DNA from: Anodontia alba
Lineage: Eukaryota; Mollusca; Bivalvia; Lucinida; Lucinidae
Direction of reading: 5' to 3'
Assembly: GCA_964016985.1 (NCBI GenBank)
Contig: OZ024836.1
Coordinates: 39,304,803-39,368,802, forward strand
Length of the DNA: 64,000 nt
Shown here piece by piece: positions 34,696 through 45,434 of this stretch. A program made the position numbers and the translations under genes. The first letter of the stretch is position 1. Every line of letters begins with the position of its first letter. The notes beneath the pieces are model-generated. The model was not told the DNA's origin. It saw nothing but the letters and a program-made list of their open reading frames with translations, and ran no database searches.

Positions 34696-34945
34696 CCTGG
34701 GCCAAGTTGTTCAAAACATCATTAGCTTAACGAGATCGTTAGTGGTCAAAATGTTTACTGTTCTAGTAAGTAAAATATCTAAACCACAGGTATTTTTACT
34801 GGAAAAATATGAGTAGCTTTTGCAAACGCAAAAGCTTCTCATGTTTTCTCATCAAAAATATAAGTGTATATGCCATATTTAATGATCAAAATTTTAACGA
34901 TTCGCTAACTCATTTCATCGTTAGTTTTGTACAACTGGGCCCTGG
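34696..34945 (+). mobile_element. FB3 palindromic MITE (GGGCCCAGTTGTTCAAAGC family)
   Basis: The left CCTGGGCCAAGTTGTTCAAA and the right end ACAACTGGGCCCTGG are inverted. The centre holds GAGTAGCTTTTGCAAACGCA with its inverted partner. It is just upstream of exon 8's acceptor. Confidence 0.8.
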
Positions 34946-35145
34946 TAGATTGTCGGCAATTTTTAGAAAGTACTTACTGTGTACTCGAACACCAAACCTC
35001 ATCTAAAAGTTGTCCACTCTAACAAGGAAAAATTTTCTCCCTCTGTGGGCATTTTTTCCTTTTAGAATAGATCACTTTTCAGAAGGGGACGAAAACAATT
35101 CTGACAGAGGTTATGCCACCAAACATGAAATATTTTAGATATTAA

Positions 35146-35408
35146 CATTACGAAAACACGCCTATTCAAATAAACTGAAAATTTGACCACCAAAAAATGA
35201 AACATTCTAATATTTTTCATATTTCTGCACAAAACATAGATTGTGGGTATTCGTTAGAGCCGCATCGGCGAGGCAGTTCTAACGAGTACCCACTGTCTAT
35301 GTTTTTAGCAGAAACTAGAAAAATAATGAACACCACTGTAAACCCCAGTTTTACCATATAAAAGTGGGGTTTAAGGGGTCGACATTATATAGGCATCTTT
35401 TCGTGATG
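35146..35408 (-). mobile_element. FB1 foldback element (orientation B)
   Basis: CATTACGAAAACACGCCTAT to GCATCTTTTCGTGATG, central hairpin GAGCCGCATCGGCGAGGCAG. It lies in the exon 7 to exon 8 intron. Confidence 0.9.
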
Positions 35409-35660
35409 CCATAACTATTTCAAATAAAACACACGAAATTTTAGAAATATTTCTAATGTTACTTTTATCTGAAAATGTTATTAAACAATCACTACTTATT
35501 TATCTAAACATGCTGTGTCACTGTGAAAGTATTCCCGGCTCGGCACTGTGCTCTGCTAGAGGGTGGGGATAAGCATTGAGGGACCCAGATATTTTGTTAG
35601 TGTATAGGTTAGATAGAAACGGTATGTACTAATTTGATCTGATTTCAGTGTGATACTTAC

Positions 35661-35798
35661 AAACGAGAATACTAACTTTTATTGTAAAATTAACTGTTGC
35701 AGAATCACCAAACACATCAATGACCTGCACAGTTATCTTTGTCTTGTCATCGTCATCTGGGTCGCCTGGCTTTAGGTAAAACATCATTGTTTTTGAGT
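35661..35798 (-). CDS. Exon 7: end of REJ module
   Basis: It is about 138 bp, acceptor TGTTTTTGGCAG, phase 1 start. It encodes SKTMMFYLKPGDPDDDDKTK then ITVQVIDVFGDSATVNFTIKV, which matches the closing 'L..G......V.V.V.D..G......F.I.V' strands of REJ modules. The best donor, GTTT|GTAAGT at 35661, leaves phase 1, but the next exon found starts in phase 0. A poorer donor CTC|GTTTGT four bases earlier (exon end 35665) would restore phase. Confidence 0.8.
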
Positions 35799-35929
35799 CT
35801 GCCAAAAACAAAAGAAACATGCCTAATTAAAGGGTAGTACGCAGTACGGTTGGTACACTTTATGCGAGGACTGAATACACGAGGTAGATATCTCGCGTTT
35901 TAGCAAGGAAAACAACGTTCGTAGCTTCC

Positions 35930-35996
35930 CAGCTAGCGTTCTTTATAAATCTATAGCAACCCGCTATAGATTTATAAACAATGCTAACTGGGTTCC
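35930..35996. repeat. Palindrome, about 65 bp
   Basis: CCCAGCTAGCGTTCTTTATA is paired with TATAAACAATGCTAACTGGG. A diverged relative is at 39193-39290 (CCTAGCGTTC ... TGCTAACTGGG). Confidence 0.68.
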
Positions 35997-36046
35997 TATT
36001 TGCTTTTCTGCCCCACCAGTCTACTTCTGAAATAGGATCTATTTAA

Positions 36047-36208
36047 ACCCTTGTTATGCTGAGACCGGATAGACCCTGTCTTTGAAAACACTGTAGATCC
36101 GTTTCAGCAAAAGCCAACGATTCCGGATCTGCACCTTGCCTAAGTAATCTGATTAGCTGACAATCGGAAATGGGCGTGGCGTCTTCATTTATTCAGCATG
36201 ACAAGGAT
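36047..36208 (+). mobile_element. FB4 MITE, diverged
   Basis: ACCCTTGTTATGCTGAGACC, ACTGTAGATCCG, AATCTGATTAGCTGACAATC and TTCAGCATGACAAGG match FB4; the right TTAA is mutated to ATAA. Confidence 0.65.
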
Positions 36209-36489
36209 AAAAAGGAAACAAAAATGCTCTGAAAAGGACCATTTGAAAGAATGCAGGTAATAACTGCGAAAGAAATACAAAAATTGTACGGGCAGTTGCA
36301 GGGCTACTAGAGGTGGTGTTAAATGGGACTATGACACTTTCAGGAGAGCAAACTCTTTCAAAGTACGTTTGCCTTGTTTTCTGAAAAGGAGTCTACTCTG
36401 GAAATAAGTAAGTGGCTCTCTAGGGGAGCAAATTTATTCTTATAAGGGTTGACTCCATTTTCTTTTTTTTTCAGTTACCTATCGGAAAT

Positions 36490-36990
36490 ATATCTATTCT
36501 TTCCATCCTATGGTAAACGGAAGGTTGGGCTTTAACGATACCTCAGCCCTTGTGGGTCATTTTGTGTCGTCTCCCAGAGAAAGGGAGAAGAGAGATAGAA
36601 GAGATAGTAGAGGAGATGAAGAGAGGGGCAGGGGAGAGAGGAAAATGAATAATAGTGAAGAAACAGAAGAAATAAAACATTCTCCCTCTACCCTTACCTG
36701 CTGCAAGGAGAGCAGGCCTTGCCCAACTTTAAGCCAGTATCAGCTGGACGCCCTGGTGACGTAAGATACACGACACCTTTGCCTCACCCAACCAACCCCA
36801 ACATCTTTCTTAAGGAGCAGCTGTTGAACACCTTGGTCGACTCGGTGGCAGGGGTGTTAGTATGCGACAGACTGAAGCAGACAGAGCATACCAGTTCATT
36901 GAACATACAGTATATTTTAATAAGTCAAACAGTAATACTTTTTGTCGAACCAAATGTTTGCAACAACACACTTAGATACTGCTAGGGATG
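36490..36990 (+). other. Unrecognised coding-like block in two frames
   Basis: Frame one reads NGRLGFNDTSALVGHFVSSP, a charged run of R/E/K, then KMNNSEETEEIKHSPSTLTC. Frame two continues KPVSAGRPGDVRYTTPLPHP and FLKEQLLNTLVDSVAGVLVC. One shift (about 36715) would join them. Base composition is unlike the surrounding AT-rich intron. I do not recognise the family; it may be a remnant of a mobile element or a captured coding piece. Confidence 0.4.
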
Positions 36991-37089
36991 AAAAACCATA
37001 CACAAATGTCAAACCATCGTTTAGTTTTTTTTCCCGTTTTCAGGCCATAAGCCAACCAAGGGAGGCTTTTGTTTAATCAGAAACTTTGT

Positions 37090-37325
37090 TTTAATTTGTT
37101 TTAAACTGACTTTTGCCATAGTGCAGATTATATTTCAATTCTTTTTGGATCATTGGACCCATTGTGGAATCTTTGAAAATGGAGTTCTGCTTATGTATAC
37201 AGTAGAGGGCGTAAGCAGTGTTGCAAACTCCATTACTGCTTATGAAGAGTCTCAATAAAACCGAGACTCCCATTTTCTTATCTGTAGTATGTTCTTTGTT
37301 TCCAACGGCAAACTTTCTGACATTT
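37090..37325 (+). repeat. R9 repeat
   Basis: GCAGTGTTGCAAACTCC, GAAGAGTCTCAATAAAACCG, CTTTGTTTCCAACGGCAAAC. Confidence 0.7.
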
Positions 37326-37479
37326 ATTTTGTTAACAAAATAACCCAAAACATACCGGTATGGTTATACGTATCAAGTTCGCCGTCTTGAAACGAGAAAA
37401 ACGAAATGTAAACCCTGAATGCATCAACGTACAAACACCCTTCAGCGTGTGATATTGTAGTTTTATGTATGTTTAATAG

Positions 37480-38970
37480 TTTGTTTCATGCCTTGAAATT
37501 GTAGAAAATTTGTTTTGAGGTTAGACTTTCTTTTGGATTCTTCTTGTGAAAAAAATCTTTATTATCGTTTGTCCATATCATTTATATAGATAACTCCTGT
37601 TTTATGCCATTTCTTTATGGCTGCAGATTTACCGCAAATGTTAATTGAGTGGTTTCAAAAAACAAGATTTGAAAGAAAAAGGTCCTCAAAATCTAGTTTA
37701 TGCAGTTTAAAAATTCCTGCATATGGCTTTAGAACATCTACCCAGAACTGATTTTAATATCTCTAAGCAAATTGTCTGTAAAGTTTTTTTCCAAAAGAAA
37801 ATAGGTCAATAAAATTGATGTTGGTTTTAATGATAGATTGCCAAGAGCAGTCTGAATTAATGACTCTTCCCAGTCGTGTAACTTTAGATTAATCATATTG
37901 AAACCTCCTTCACAATATTGTTTGACCACAGCAAACAACTTTATTTTTGCTGGTCCTTCCCATAGACACGCAAAAAGACATCATTCAACTCTTTCATTAT
38001 TTTTTCACTGTTATAGATATAAACAAATGATTTAATGATAAGAGACGTATAATTCTGAATACCGTTATTTTACCTATAAAAGTGTTAAATATATATCTTA
38101 TTTTCCATAATTTAGTTAAAGATTTGATGCTTTAGATATTATTTTTTCTGCATAGTTAATTCGTTGAACTTGATTAAGATTTACATAAAAAAATATTCCC
38201 AAAAGTTTGAAGTCAGTTTTACCTCATGATAATTTCTATCTGGTTTTAATTGTTTAACTATGTTCAGTCCTATCCATACAGCATGAGTTTTGTCATTGTT
38301 TACCATAAGTCCGGAAAAAAATTGAAAACTTAGATAATACATTGAGTGGTTAATTTAATAATTAACGACTTCGATCTAAAATAGAGTATCATTAGCATAC
38401 TAGGATAACTTGTGATTTTTTTTTTCTTTTTTTTTTTTTTTTTTTGTTTGTTTTATTGTTTATTACTTTACCCTTGTTATAATTCCTAAACTTGCAGCAC
38501 ATAGAACAAATAAAAATGATGATAAGGGATAGCCCTGACCGCAGCCACGGTCTATATAGAAAAAAGGCGACTGTTTTCCATCTTGATTTAAAGTCAGTAT
38601 TGCATTTCGGATAAGTACCTTTATCAATAAAATTTAAGATACCAGAGCCATAGAATTTTAATACCTATTTAATAAATGCCAAAGTTACAGAGTCGAAAGC
38701 TTTTTTCTAAGTCAACTTATAAAAGTAATCCTGATATGTTTTAGTTTCTGTATGATACATGATGTCACCTCATTTTCAGAAGAAGACTTGTAGGTAGGAA
38801 AACAAACACACAAGTCACAAAAGTTGTATCCCTTTACAAAAAGGCTTCGAAAAGTAAATTAGAGAGCCTCCTTCAATCCTATCTACGCCCCTGGATTCTG
38901 GAATTTTAAAGGCGCCAAACTGCTGTACAGTTCTAAAAATTATATAATGTATTGTTCCAAAAAAATTTAT
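37480..38970 (-). pseudogene. Second LINE reverse transcriptase, heavily decayed
   Basis: Minus strand shows KAFDSVTLAFIK-like (38690-38720), RGCGQGYPLSSFLFVLCAAS (38455-38545), YANDTLF in place of YADDT (38375-38400) and, nearest the 3' end, GGFNMINLKLHDWEESLIQT (37800-37910). The box order fits an L1/Tx1-type RT; many stops, frameshifts and a T-run (38415-38445) interrupt it. Confidence 0.75.
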
Positions 38971-39464
38971 AAACAGAGTAAGGCATAAAACAATAATTTT
39001 TCGGAAACCAAAATTGAATACTAGCCTACCAGCTAACGCCACAGCAGAAAGAAACTACACGTGCGGCCACGAAAGGTCAGACCAAAGCAGCAGATATCAG
39101 ACCACTACCATTGGATACAGATCAAAGAAGAGACGTTACTTAGCTTTAGTACCCCGCCACCGCCGTGCAATTAAAGAGGGAAACAACCTACCTAGCGTTC
39201 AACTTCTACATAAATCTATATAGGACCGTTCCTGTCGAGCCGATAAAGGTCCAATGCAGATTTTAGAAGAGTGCTAACTGGGAGACCTCCCAATCGTGTC
39301 GGACTGTATGATAGACGTTCTTGAAACATTTGATCCTCAGGCTTACTAGTACTACACTGTATACTGATAAGGTGATAAGGGACCGACCATTTGACGAGCT
39401 AGAAGATGTCTTTAGGATCCGTATTATTTCTTCTGGTAATGAAAGGCCATCTTTGTATTCGCGT

Positions 39465-39865
39465 TTTTGTTTTGTTTTGCATCGGACCTAGGGTGAAGTT
39501 GGCTAGCTGTTAAAGTGCTTTAACCCCCCCCACCCCCTCCCGCTGGTGGTTTACTCTACTGACCGTTCTAAGGCGGCGGCCCCGGTGTTAGTCTTACTCT
39601 TTGGTGCTTTGTGGTTTATTCTGCGAGGCGATTTGTTGTATGCCTTACCTTGTGCCATTTTGTTCTTGTGTTTTTTTCAGTCCTTTTAGCATTGCGATTA
39701 CCTCGCTTGGGGAAGAGAGAGCTAATCTTAGTGCTTTTCGTACGTTTGATCGATTTGTGCTTGTTTGGATTTGTCGGTTTCCTCTTCCTCTTGATGTCTG
39801 GGAATGCTGCGGTTTGTGATTGTGGCTCTCCCCAGACTTTTCTCGAACGTTTTTTTTTTGCAAAG
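39465..39865 (+). mobile_element. PLE 3' fragment with C-run
   Basis: CTAGGGTGAAGTTGGCTAGC, C-rich run 39524-39540, CTGACCGTTCTAAGGCGGCG, then the common tail. Confidence 0.8.
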
Positions 39866-40059
39866 CCTACAATAGCATTTACCCTGGTTCTGGATATTTT
39901 TCGGGTAAAATTGTGTCCTGAAATTTCTTTGGAAAAAGTCTCCTCCCCTACCCCCTCCATGACTCTCATAAAATGAAATGTTCGTTTCCTAAGTCACACA
40001 AAGCTCTTTCACCATTTTCAATATCTATACACAAAGTGATGACGTAAGAAAGTAATCAC

Positions 40060-40224
40060 CAGACACAAAGATGGTTTCTACTTCGATAAAGGATCCATTT
40101 GTAGACTGAACGATGGCATAAGTCAAAACGGAGATTTTATCGAATCGTGGGTCGCGGTAGGTCCTTTCTCCTTCATCCATCCAACCGGCACAGCGTACTT
40201 TGAACTTTTCAACTGTAGCATCTC
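40060..40224 (-). CDS. Exon 6: REJ-module segment with CAGW
   Basis: It is 165 bp, acceptor TTTCTGTCAG, donor GTGTCTG|GTGATT (weak), phase 1 to 1. It encodes DATVEKFKVRCAGWMDEGER, then DKISVLTYAIV and VETIFVSG. 'F.V.C.GW.D' followed by 'L.Y' is a standard REJ signature. The preceding intron is about 7 kb and holds PLE, FB1 and palindromic elements. Confidence 0.85.
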
Positions 40225-40275
40225 CTGACAGAAACAAAGAAGAATGACATATTAGAACTATTGCAGGTATAACCA

Positions 40276-40760
40276 CTTAAGCCGCAAGTCGGAAAACGCA
40301 CTTTCGGGCATGTGCGCCCAGCAAAGATTAAGGCCCCGAAGTTATAAAACTTTCTTCATGCTCAACTCAGCTGAGCATGAAATAGTCTCTGCTAATAAAT
40401 ATGAAAATGCCAACAATAGTTGGCATTTTCATATTTATTAGCAGAGAAATGTTCATGCTTAGCTATGTTTAGCAAGAAAGAATTTGTAATTATTGGTAAT
40501 TTGAGATTTATTAGCAGGACAAATTTCATGCTCAGCTGAGTTGAGCAAGAAAAAAGTTTTATTACCTCGGGGCCAGATCATTCTGCGCATTCTGATCATA
40601 ATCTTTGCTGGGCACAGTTTGGATAACCAACGAATCAATTTGTTTTTCAAGAAGACTGTGAAGACTCTGATCAGACCGCACGGATGCTCTGCTGAGTCAA
40701 GTCTTCCTTGGACGCACGTCAGAAGGTACGATTTTTCACGTTGTGGCTTATCTATTCGGA
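40276..40760. repeat. FB8 element hosting FB7
   Basis: AAGCCGCAAGTCGGAAAACG, then FB7, then ATTCTGCGCATTCTGATCAT and AGAAGACTGTGAAGACTCTG, ending in CGTTGTGGCTTA. Confidence 0.7.
40331..40572. mobile_element. FB7 palindromic element nested in FB8
   Basis: GGCCCCGAAGTTATAAAACT and GTTTTATTACCTCGGGGCC are inverted termini. Inner CTCAACTCAGCTGAGCATGA appears on both sides. The centre TGAAAATGCCAACAATAGTT is a near-perfect 50-bp palindrome with its partner. FB8 sequence lies on both flanks. Confidence 0.82.
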
Positions 40761-40802
40761 CAATCATTGATCGAGTTATGAGGAAGTCTCCACATTACAG
40801 TT

Positions 40803-40909
40803 TTCTCATTTCTCATGAAAACCAATGTTGTTGGTACTCATTAGAAACGCCTCAAAGAGGCGTTTTTACTTTAAGTACCGACAGCATATGTTTGTATCGA
40901 GAAATAAGA
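40803..40909. repeat. Lone palindrome with FB-type core
   Basis: TTCTCATGAAAACCAATGTT then GGTACTCATTAGAAACGCCT, apex CAAAGAGG, then CGTTTTTACTTTAAGTACCG. Same core as FB1, different outer ends. Confidence 0.75.
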
Positions 40910-41189
40910 CATGTATATGTAATAATTATGTCGGTTTAAAAGTGCATTATCTGTCACTATGTGACAAATGTCACCAACGTGTAGAAACAAGTGGATGAAA
41001 CAGGGAAAATTTTGCAATAATCGTTATGCTAATGTGTGGTGCTTGAAAGAAAAGTAGTCAAATCTAATCAAATCTTTGTGTTGCTTAAAATTCTTTACAA
41101 ATATTGGATTGTCACCATAACATGAGCAACAAATGGACAAACAGAATTGATATCAAATGAGTCGATCTAACAGAAACCCCGCATTATGG

Positions 41190-41783
41190 AAAAAAAGGTG
41201 AGAAAAGTCCAGGGAGTGCCACAATCAAAAACCGCAGCCCTTCCCAGACCCCAAGAGGAAGAGTAAACCGACAAATCTAAACAAGCACAAACCGAACAAA
41301 CGTACGAAAAACACTAAGATTAGCTCTCTCTTCCCTAAGCGAGGTAATCGCAATACTAAAAGGACTGAAAAACACAAGAACAAAATGACACTAGGAAAGA
41401 CATACAACAAATCGCCTCGTAGAATAAACCACAAAGCAACAAAGAGTAAGACTAACACCGTGACCACCGCCTTAGAACGGTCGGTAGAGCAAACCACCGG
41501 GGGGGGGGGGGGTTAAAGCACTTTTACAGCTAGCTAACTTCACCCTGGGTCCCGATGCTACTCTTAATACAGAAATACATAAAAATTCGATTCGCATAAA
41601 GGCTCCCAACTCGGTCAATGCATCAAAGCGAAAACATAAAAATCAAAATAATCACTATAATAAACAAAGACGAGTACTCATGGCTAATTCTACTGTATGC
41701 CAGAGTAAATGAAAACCAATAGTTGAACTACGACGGGCCAAGCCAAAGACATATCGTCAAGCCCCAACCCACTGGTTAAAGTT
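41190..41783 (-). mobile_element. Penelope-like element 3' region, reference copy
   Basis: It follows the RT fragment. It contains GCATTGACCGAGTTGGGAGC, a G/C homopolymer (41502-41513), CCGACCGTTCTAAGGCGGTG, and the conserved tail ending GGCACTCCCTGGACTTTTCT. All other PLE fragments align to parts of this. Confidence 0.8.
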
Positions 41784-42518
41784 TTACGAAGAGGCCGTCA
41801 TTGAGTCTGAGGCCCGAACCGCCGTCGTGCAATTAAAGAGTAAAGCATAGCCATCAACAATGATTGGGTTGGCAACTAGGCATGCAGTCTGTCGCATAAT
41901 ATCCAGGCTATAGCCAATTCTTTTATAACGGTTAATAAGTTTTCTGAATTGCTCCGAAAAGTTAGATTTACCTACAGTTTTTCTAAATCTGTACACTAAG
42001 TCACCGTAAAATTCGGGTTCCGATATACCTTGTTGCAGAAGTGTTTTCAGACTGACGCTATATATTTCTAACAAGGCACTGTGTCTGCGATAAAATTTCG
42101 AAAACGCCTTACGAAGTTTAAAATAACGATAACCCTGCCTAAGAAGTTTGGCAGTAAGGGCTTTATTACGGTAGTTAAAGTCATTAAGATTTGAAGAAGC
42201 TCTGGCGAATCTTATAAGTTGAGATATGTATACCCCATATGAGGTACGCCGGGGGACATCGCCATCCAGAAAAGGGAAATTGACTATATCAAAATCAAAA
42301 TCGTCCCGTTTATCATAAATTTTGGTGGAAACTGTACCATTAGATATACATAGATTCAAATTCAAAAAAGGTGCCACGGTATCGGGAGAATTTGCTCTAT
42401 TTAATTGGAGTTCTGTAGGGTATATCCGGTCCACCATTTGGTCAAAGTAAATATTGTCAATATTTAATAAATCGTCAAGGTATCTTGAAGTTGAATTGAA
42501 AGGCTCAATAATGTCAGC
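41784..42518 (-). pseudogene. Penelope-like reverse transcriptase, 3' part, 5' truncated
   Basis: Open minus-strand frame of about 245 codons without a start. It opens DIIEPFNSTSRYLDDLLNID, carrying the YLDD catalytic box of RT, followed by APFLNLNLCISNG, KIYDKRDDFDFDIVNFPFLD, TSYGVYISQLIRFARASSNL and QGYRYFKLRKAFSKFYRRH, and ends DSMTASS. Box order and 'FLDL...(K/V)Y.K' following YLDD suit Penelope-like elements, but the clade is inferred. No GIY-YIG domain is visible. The frame is intact where it survives. Confidence 0.75.
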
Positions 42519-43092
42519 CTGAAGTTAGAACCGTAACGGCGCAGGACAGCCTGCATATTCACGCAGGCTTATCTGCACCGCAGTTGCTCGACGCCCAGAC
42601 CTAATACCTATACTTTCTTAACCAAGAATGTAACAGCTAAGCTCGTTTCTGCAGCTGCTCAGGCCGATTATTAGTTTGTCAAAATCACCCTACATGGTTC
42701 TCTTGTGACGTCGGTCAGATATCATACGAAGAAACAACTCAAAAAGTATATGTAACTGAATTAATGATACGTTAATGTTTTTTAATGTTTATCTTTTTAT
42801 AGAGACTTATCAGCGAATGGAAAAATCCCGTTTCATATGAAACAAAAGTAGGATTGCACAGCTGGGGATAACTTGGAAAAAATTGGTACACTATTTATTT
42901 GAATATAAGAAGGGTAGGCTTTCATATATGTTTTTTTCTCTGCACCACTGCTTGTCTGGAGTACCTGTGCGCACAGCGAAAAGCTATATATAACCGTTAC
43001 TGCAGCAGGAAAAGCTATATGTAACCGTTACTATAGCAGGATCGTCAATAGAATCCGGCCCTGAGTTTATAAACTTTTCTTACACTCAACTC

Positions 43093-43322
43093 CATTACGA
43101 AAACACGCTTATTCAAATATACTGAAAATTTCACCACCCAAAACTGAAAGTTTTTAGATAAAAATTCTGATATTTTTCATAATTTTGCTCAAAACGGGTA
43201 CCCACAATCTATGTTTTTGAATAGAAATAAGAAATATAATGTATACCTTTATAAACCCCAGTTTTACTATATAAAAGTGGGGTTGAAGGGGATCAAAATT
43301 TTATAGACATGTTTTCGTGATG
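43093..43322 (-). mobile_element. FB1 element lacking the left hairpin arm
   Basis: CATTACGAAAACACGCTTAT to ACATGTTTTCGTGATG. After GCTCAAAACG the left arm is missing and the sequence resumes in the right arm GGTACCCACAATCTATG. Confidence 0.85.
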
Positions 43323-43478
43323 TCAGCAGAGCATGAATTTGCCCTGAAAATAAATCTCAAGTTATTAACAACTGCGAAATTCTTTCTTCCTAAAATCAGC
43401 TGAGCATGAAAATTTCAATAAATATGAAAATACCAACTATTGTCGGCATTTTCATATTTATTACGAGAGAAAATTTCA
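43323..43478. repeat. FB7 fragment abutting FB1
   Basis: ATCAGCTGAGCATGAAAATT and AATAAATATGAAAATACCAA with inverted partner match FB7. It starts right after FB1's GTGATG. Confidence 0.72.
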
Positions 43479-44044
43479 AGGTGATCACAATGCTAGACAT
43501 GTCCACTATACACCCCTTACAACCAAAGTCATAACGATAATGGGGATACTTATTTTCGCCAGTTACTATTTTTTTTATTTTATTGTTTTTTTATTTATTT
43601 ATTTATTTATTTATTTATTTTTTTTTTTTGTTTTGAAAATTTTGCTAAATAAACTATGATTTTATGAAATTAAGAACTTCATTTAGGGCATAAAATTCAT
43701 AATCATATGTTTATAATTCACAATTATATGGACTGTCTAGCTTTCTTAAAATACGGGCTTCTGAAATGCATTGGATATTCAGACACTTCGGCAATTTATG
43801 CTTATATTTTATAACACTTGTACTTAGGATAGCCGGTCGAAGTATTTACAATGAAAAAATGTGTATAGAAATTGCATTTTTAGTGGAAGATAAAACTAAA
43901 ATGGACATGTTTTATGCACAAAGTGATTTTCGATGCATTTTGCACTCTTCACGATGTTGCCATAAATCCGAACAAATAATACAGTCGCAGATATGTGCAT
44001 ATCTACTTGTTGAGGACTTAAGTTGTTGACCCTGCTATACACAG

Positions 44045-44300
44045 CAATAAAACAACGACCAGGGCAAGATATGAAAACAAAAGTCCCGCAGCGGATAGCC
44101 CCACGTCTGCCTAAGGAAACAGGCCTTAGAACGGTCGGTAGTAAACTCTACTGCGGGTGGGGAGAATGAGGGGCGGGAGGAGGGGTAAATTGATTTTACT
44201 AGTACCAAATCTTCAACCTAGATTCAAATGCTGTAAACAAATACAAACTGTTGGTCGGCTCGCATAGAGGCTCCTAAACCCAAACAGTGAGGCATCGCAA
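44045..44300 (-). mobile_element. PLE 3' fragment, upstream part
   Basis: CCTTAGAACGGTCGGTAGTA, G-rich run, and CTCGCATAGAGGCTCCTAAA match 41480-41640. Confidence 0.7.
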
Positions 44301-44563
44301 AAAAAAAAAAACAACAACAAAAAAAAAACAAACCCAAAAAAACAACATGTAAATCAAATTAAATCAGTGTTATGAAATACAAACATGCAAAAACGTCGGA
44401 TAAAATTATCGTGCGGTCAACATGGACGTTAAACACCTCAACTAACAGTTGTGCCATTGACGGCTCCAAATCTGTACATCTCTTGCAGTTCCTCTTTGTT
44501 TGCTTGTTCTACCTTTGTTCACTCTCATTTCTTCACGGTGCTGTTTTGTGTGGTCCGTTCGAA

Positions 44564-44838
44564 CATCACGAAAACATGCCTATATAGTGTTGACCCCCTT
44601 TAATCCCTTTTTAATATATATAGTAAAAATGGGGTTTACAGGGGTATACATAATTTTTCTTATTTCTGCTCAAAAACATAGATTGTGGGTACTCGTTAGA
44701 ACCGCCTCGCCAAGGAGGTTCTAACTAGTGCCTACAATCTATGTTTTGAGCAGAACAATATCCAAACTTCTATCTGAAAATTTTCAGTTTTTGGTGGCAA
44801 ATTTTTCGGTATATTTGAATAGGCGTGTTTTCGTAATG
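44564..44838 (+). mobile_element. FB1 foldback element (orientation A)
   Basis: CATCACGAAAACATGCCTAT to GCGTGTTTTCGTAATG, hairpin GAACCGCCTCGCCAAGGAGG. Confidence 0.9.
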
Positions 44839-44896
44839 ATAATTAAACCCTTATCCAATATTTCGGGAGGGTGAGATCATTGATTGTGGCTTTTCC

Positions 44897-45182
44897 TGTG
44901 TAAAAAAGGTAAGTGAAAAGTCCAGGGAGTGCCACAATCACAAACCGCAGCCCTTCCCAGACCCCAAGAAGAAGAGGAAACCGACAAATCTAAACAAGCA
45001 CAAACCGAACAAACGTACGAAAAGCACTAAGATTAGCTCTCTCTTCTCCAAGCGAGGTAATCGCAATACTAAAAGGACTGAAAAACACAAGAACAAAATG
45101 ACACACGGAAAGACATACAACAAATCGCCTCGTAGAATAAACCACAAAGCAACAAAGAATAAGACTAACACCGAGACCACCT
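44897..45182 (-). mobile_element. PLE 3'-terminal fragment
   Basis: AAAAGTCCAGGGAGTGCCAC to AAAGACTAACACC-like start; same unit as 30528-30805, reversed. Confidence 0.8.
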
Positions 45183-45220
45183 ACCCGACATTAAATAAGA
45201 GCTCAAGTTATGCACTATAT

Positions 45221-45430
45221 TTAAGGCTCAATATTCCTCAAAGATAGACATTTTTATCCAAGAAAGTTTTGAAAATATTAATACAATCATAAAATGTGGC
45301 ACCTGACAGCCTGTAAATTTTTACAGGCTGTCAGGTGCCACATTTTATGATCGTATTAATAACATATATCGATTGATTAAACCTTTCTTGGATAAAAAAG
45401 GGTATATTTTGAGGAATATGGAGCCTTTAA
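45221..45430. mobile_element. FB6 long palindromic element
   Basis: TTAAGGCTCAATATTCCTCA and GAGGAATATGGAGCCTTTAA ends. The centre GGCACCTGACAGCCTGTAAA / TTTACAGGCTGTCAGGTGCC is a near-perfect palindrome. Lacks the nested insert of the 15.6k copy. Confidence 0.85.
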
Positions 45431-45434
45431 TTGT

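Noticed and set aside
22626..40909. Repeated palindromes as a CRISPR array
   Set aside because: Copies are dispersed over tens of kilobases, in both orientations, in a spliced eukaryotic gene.
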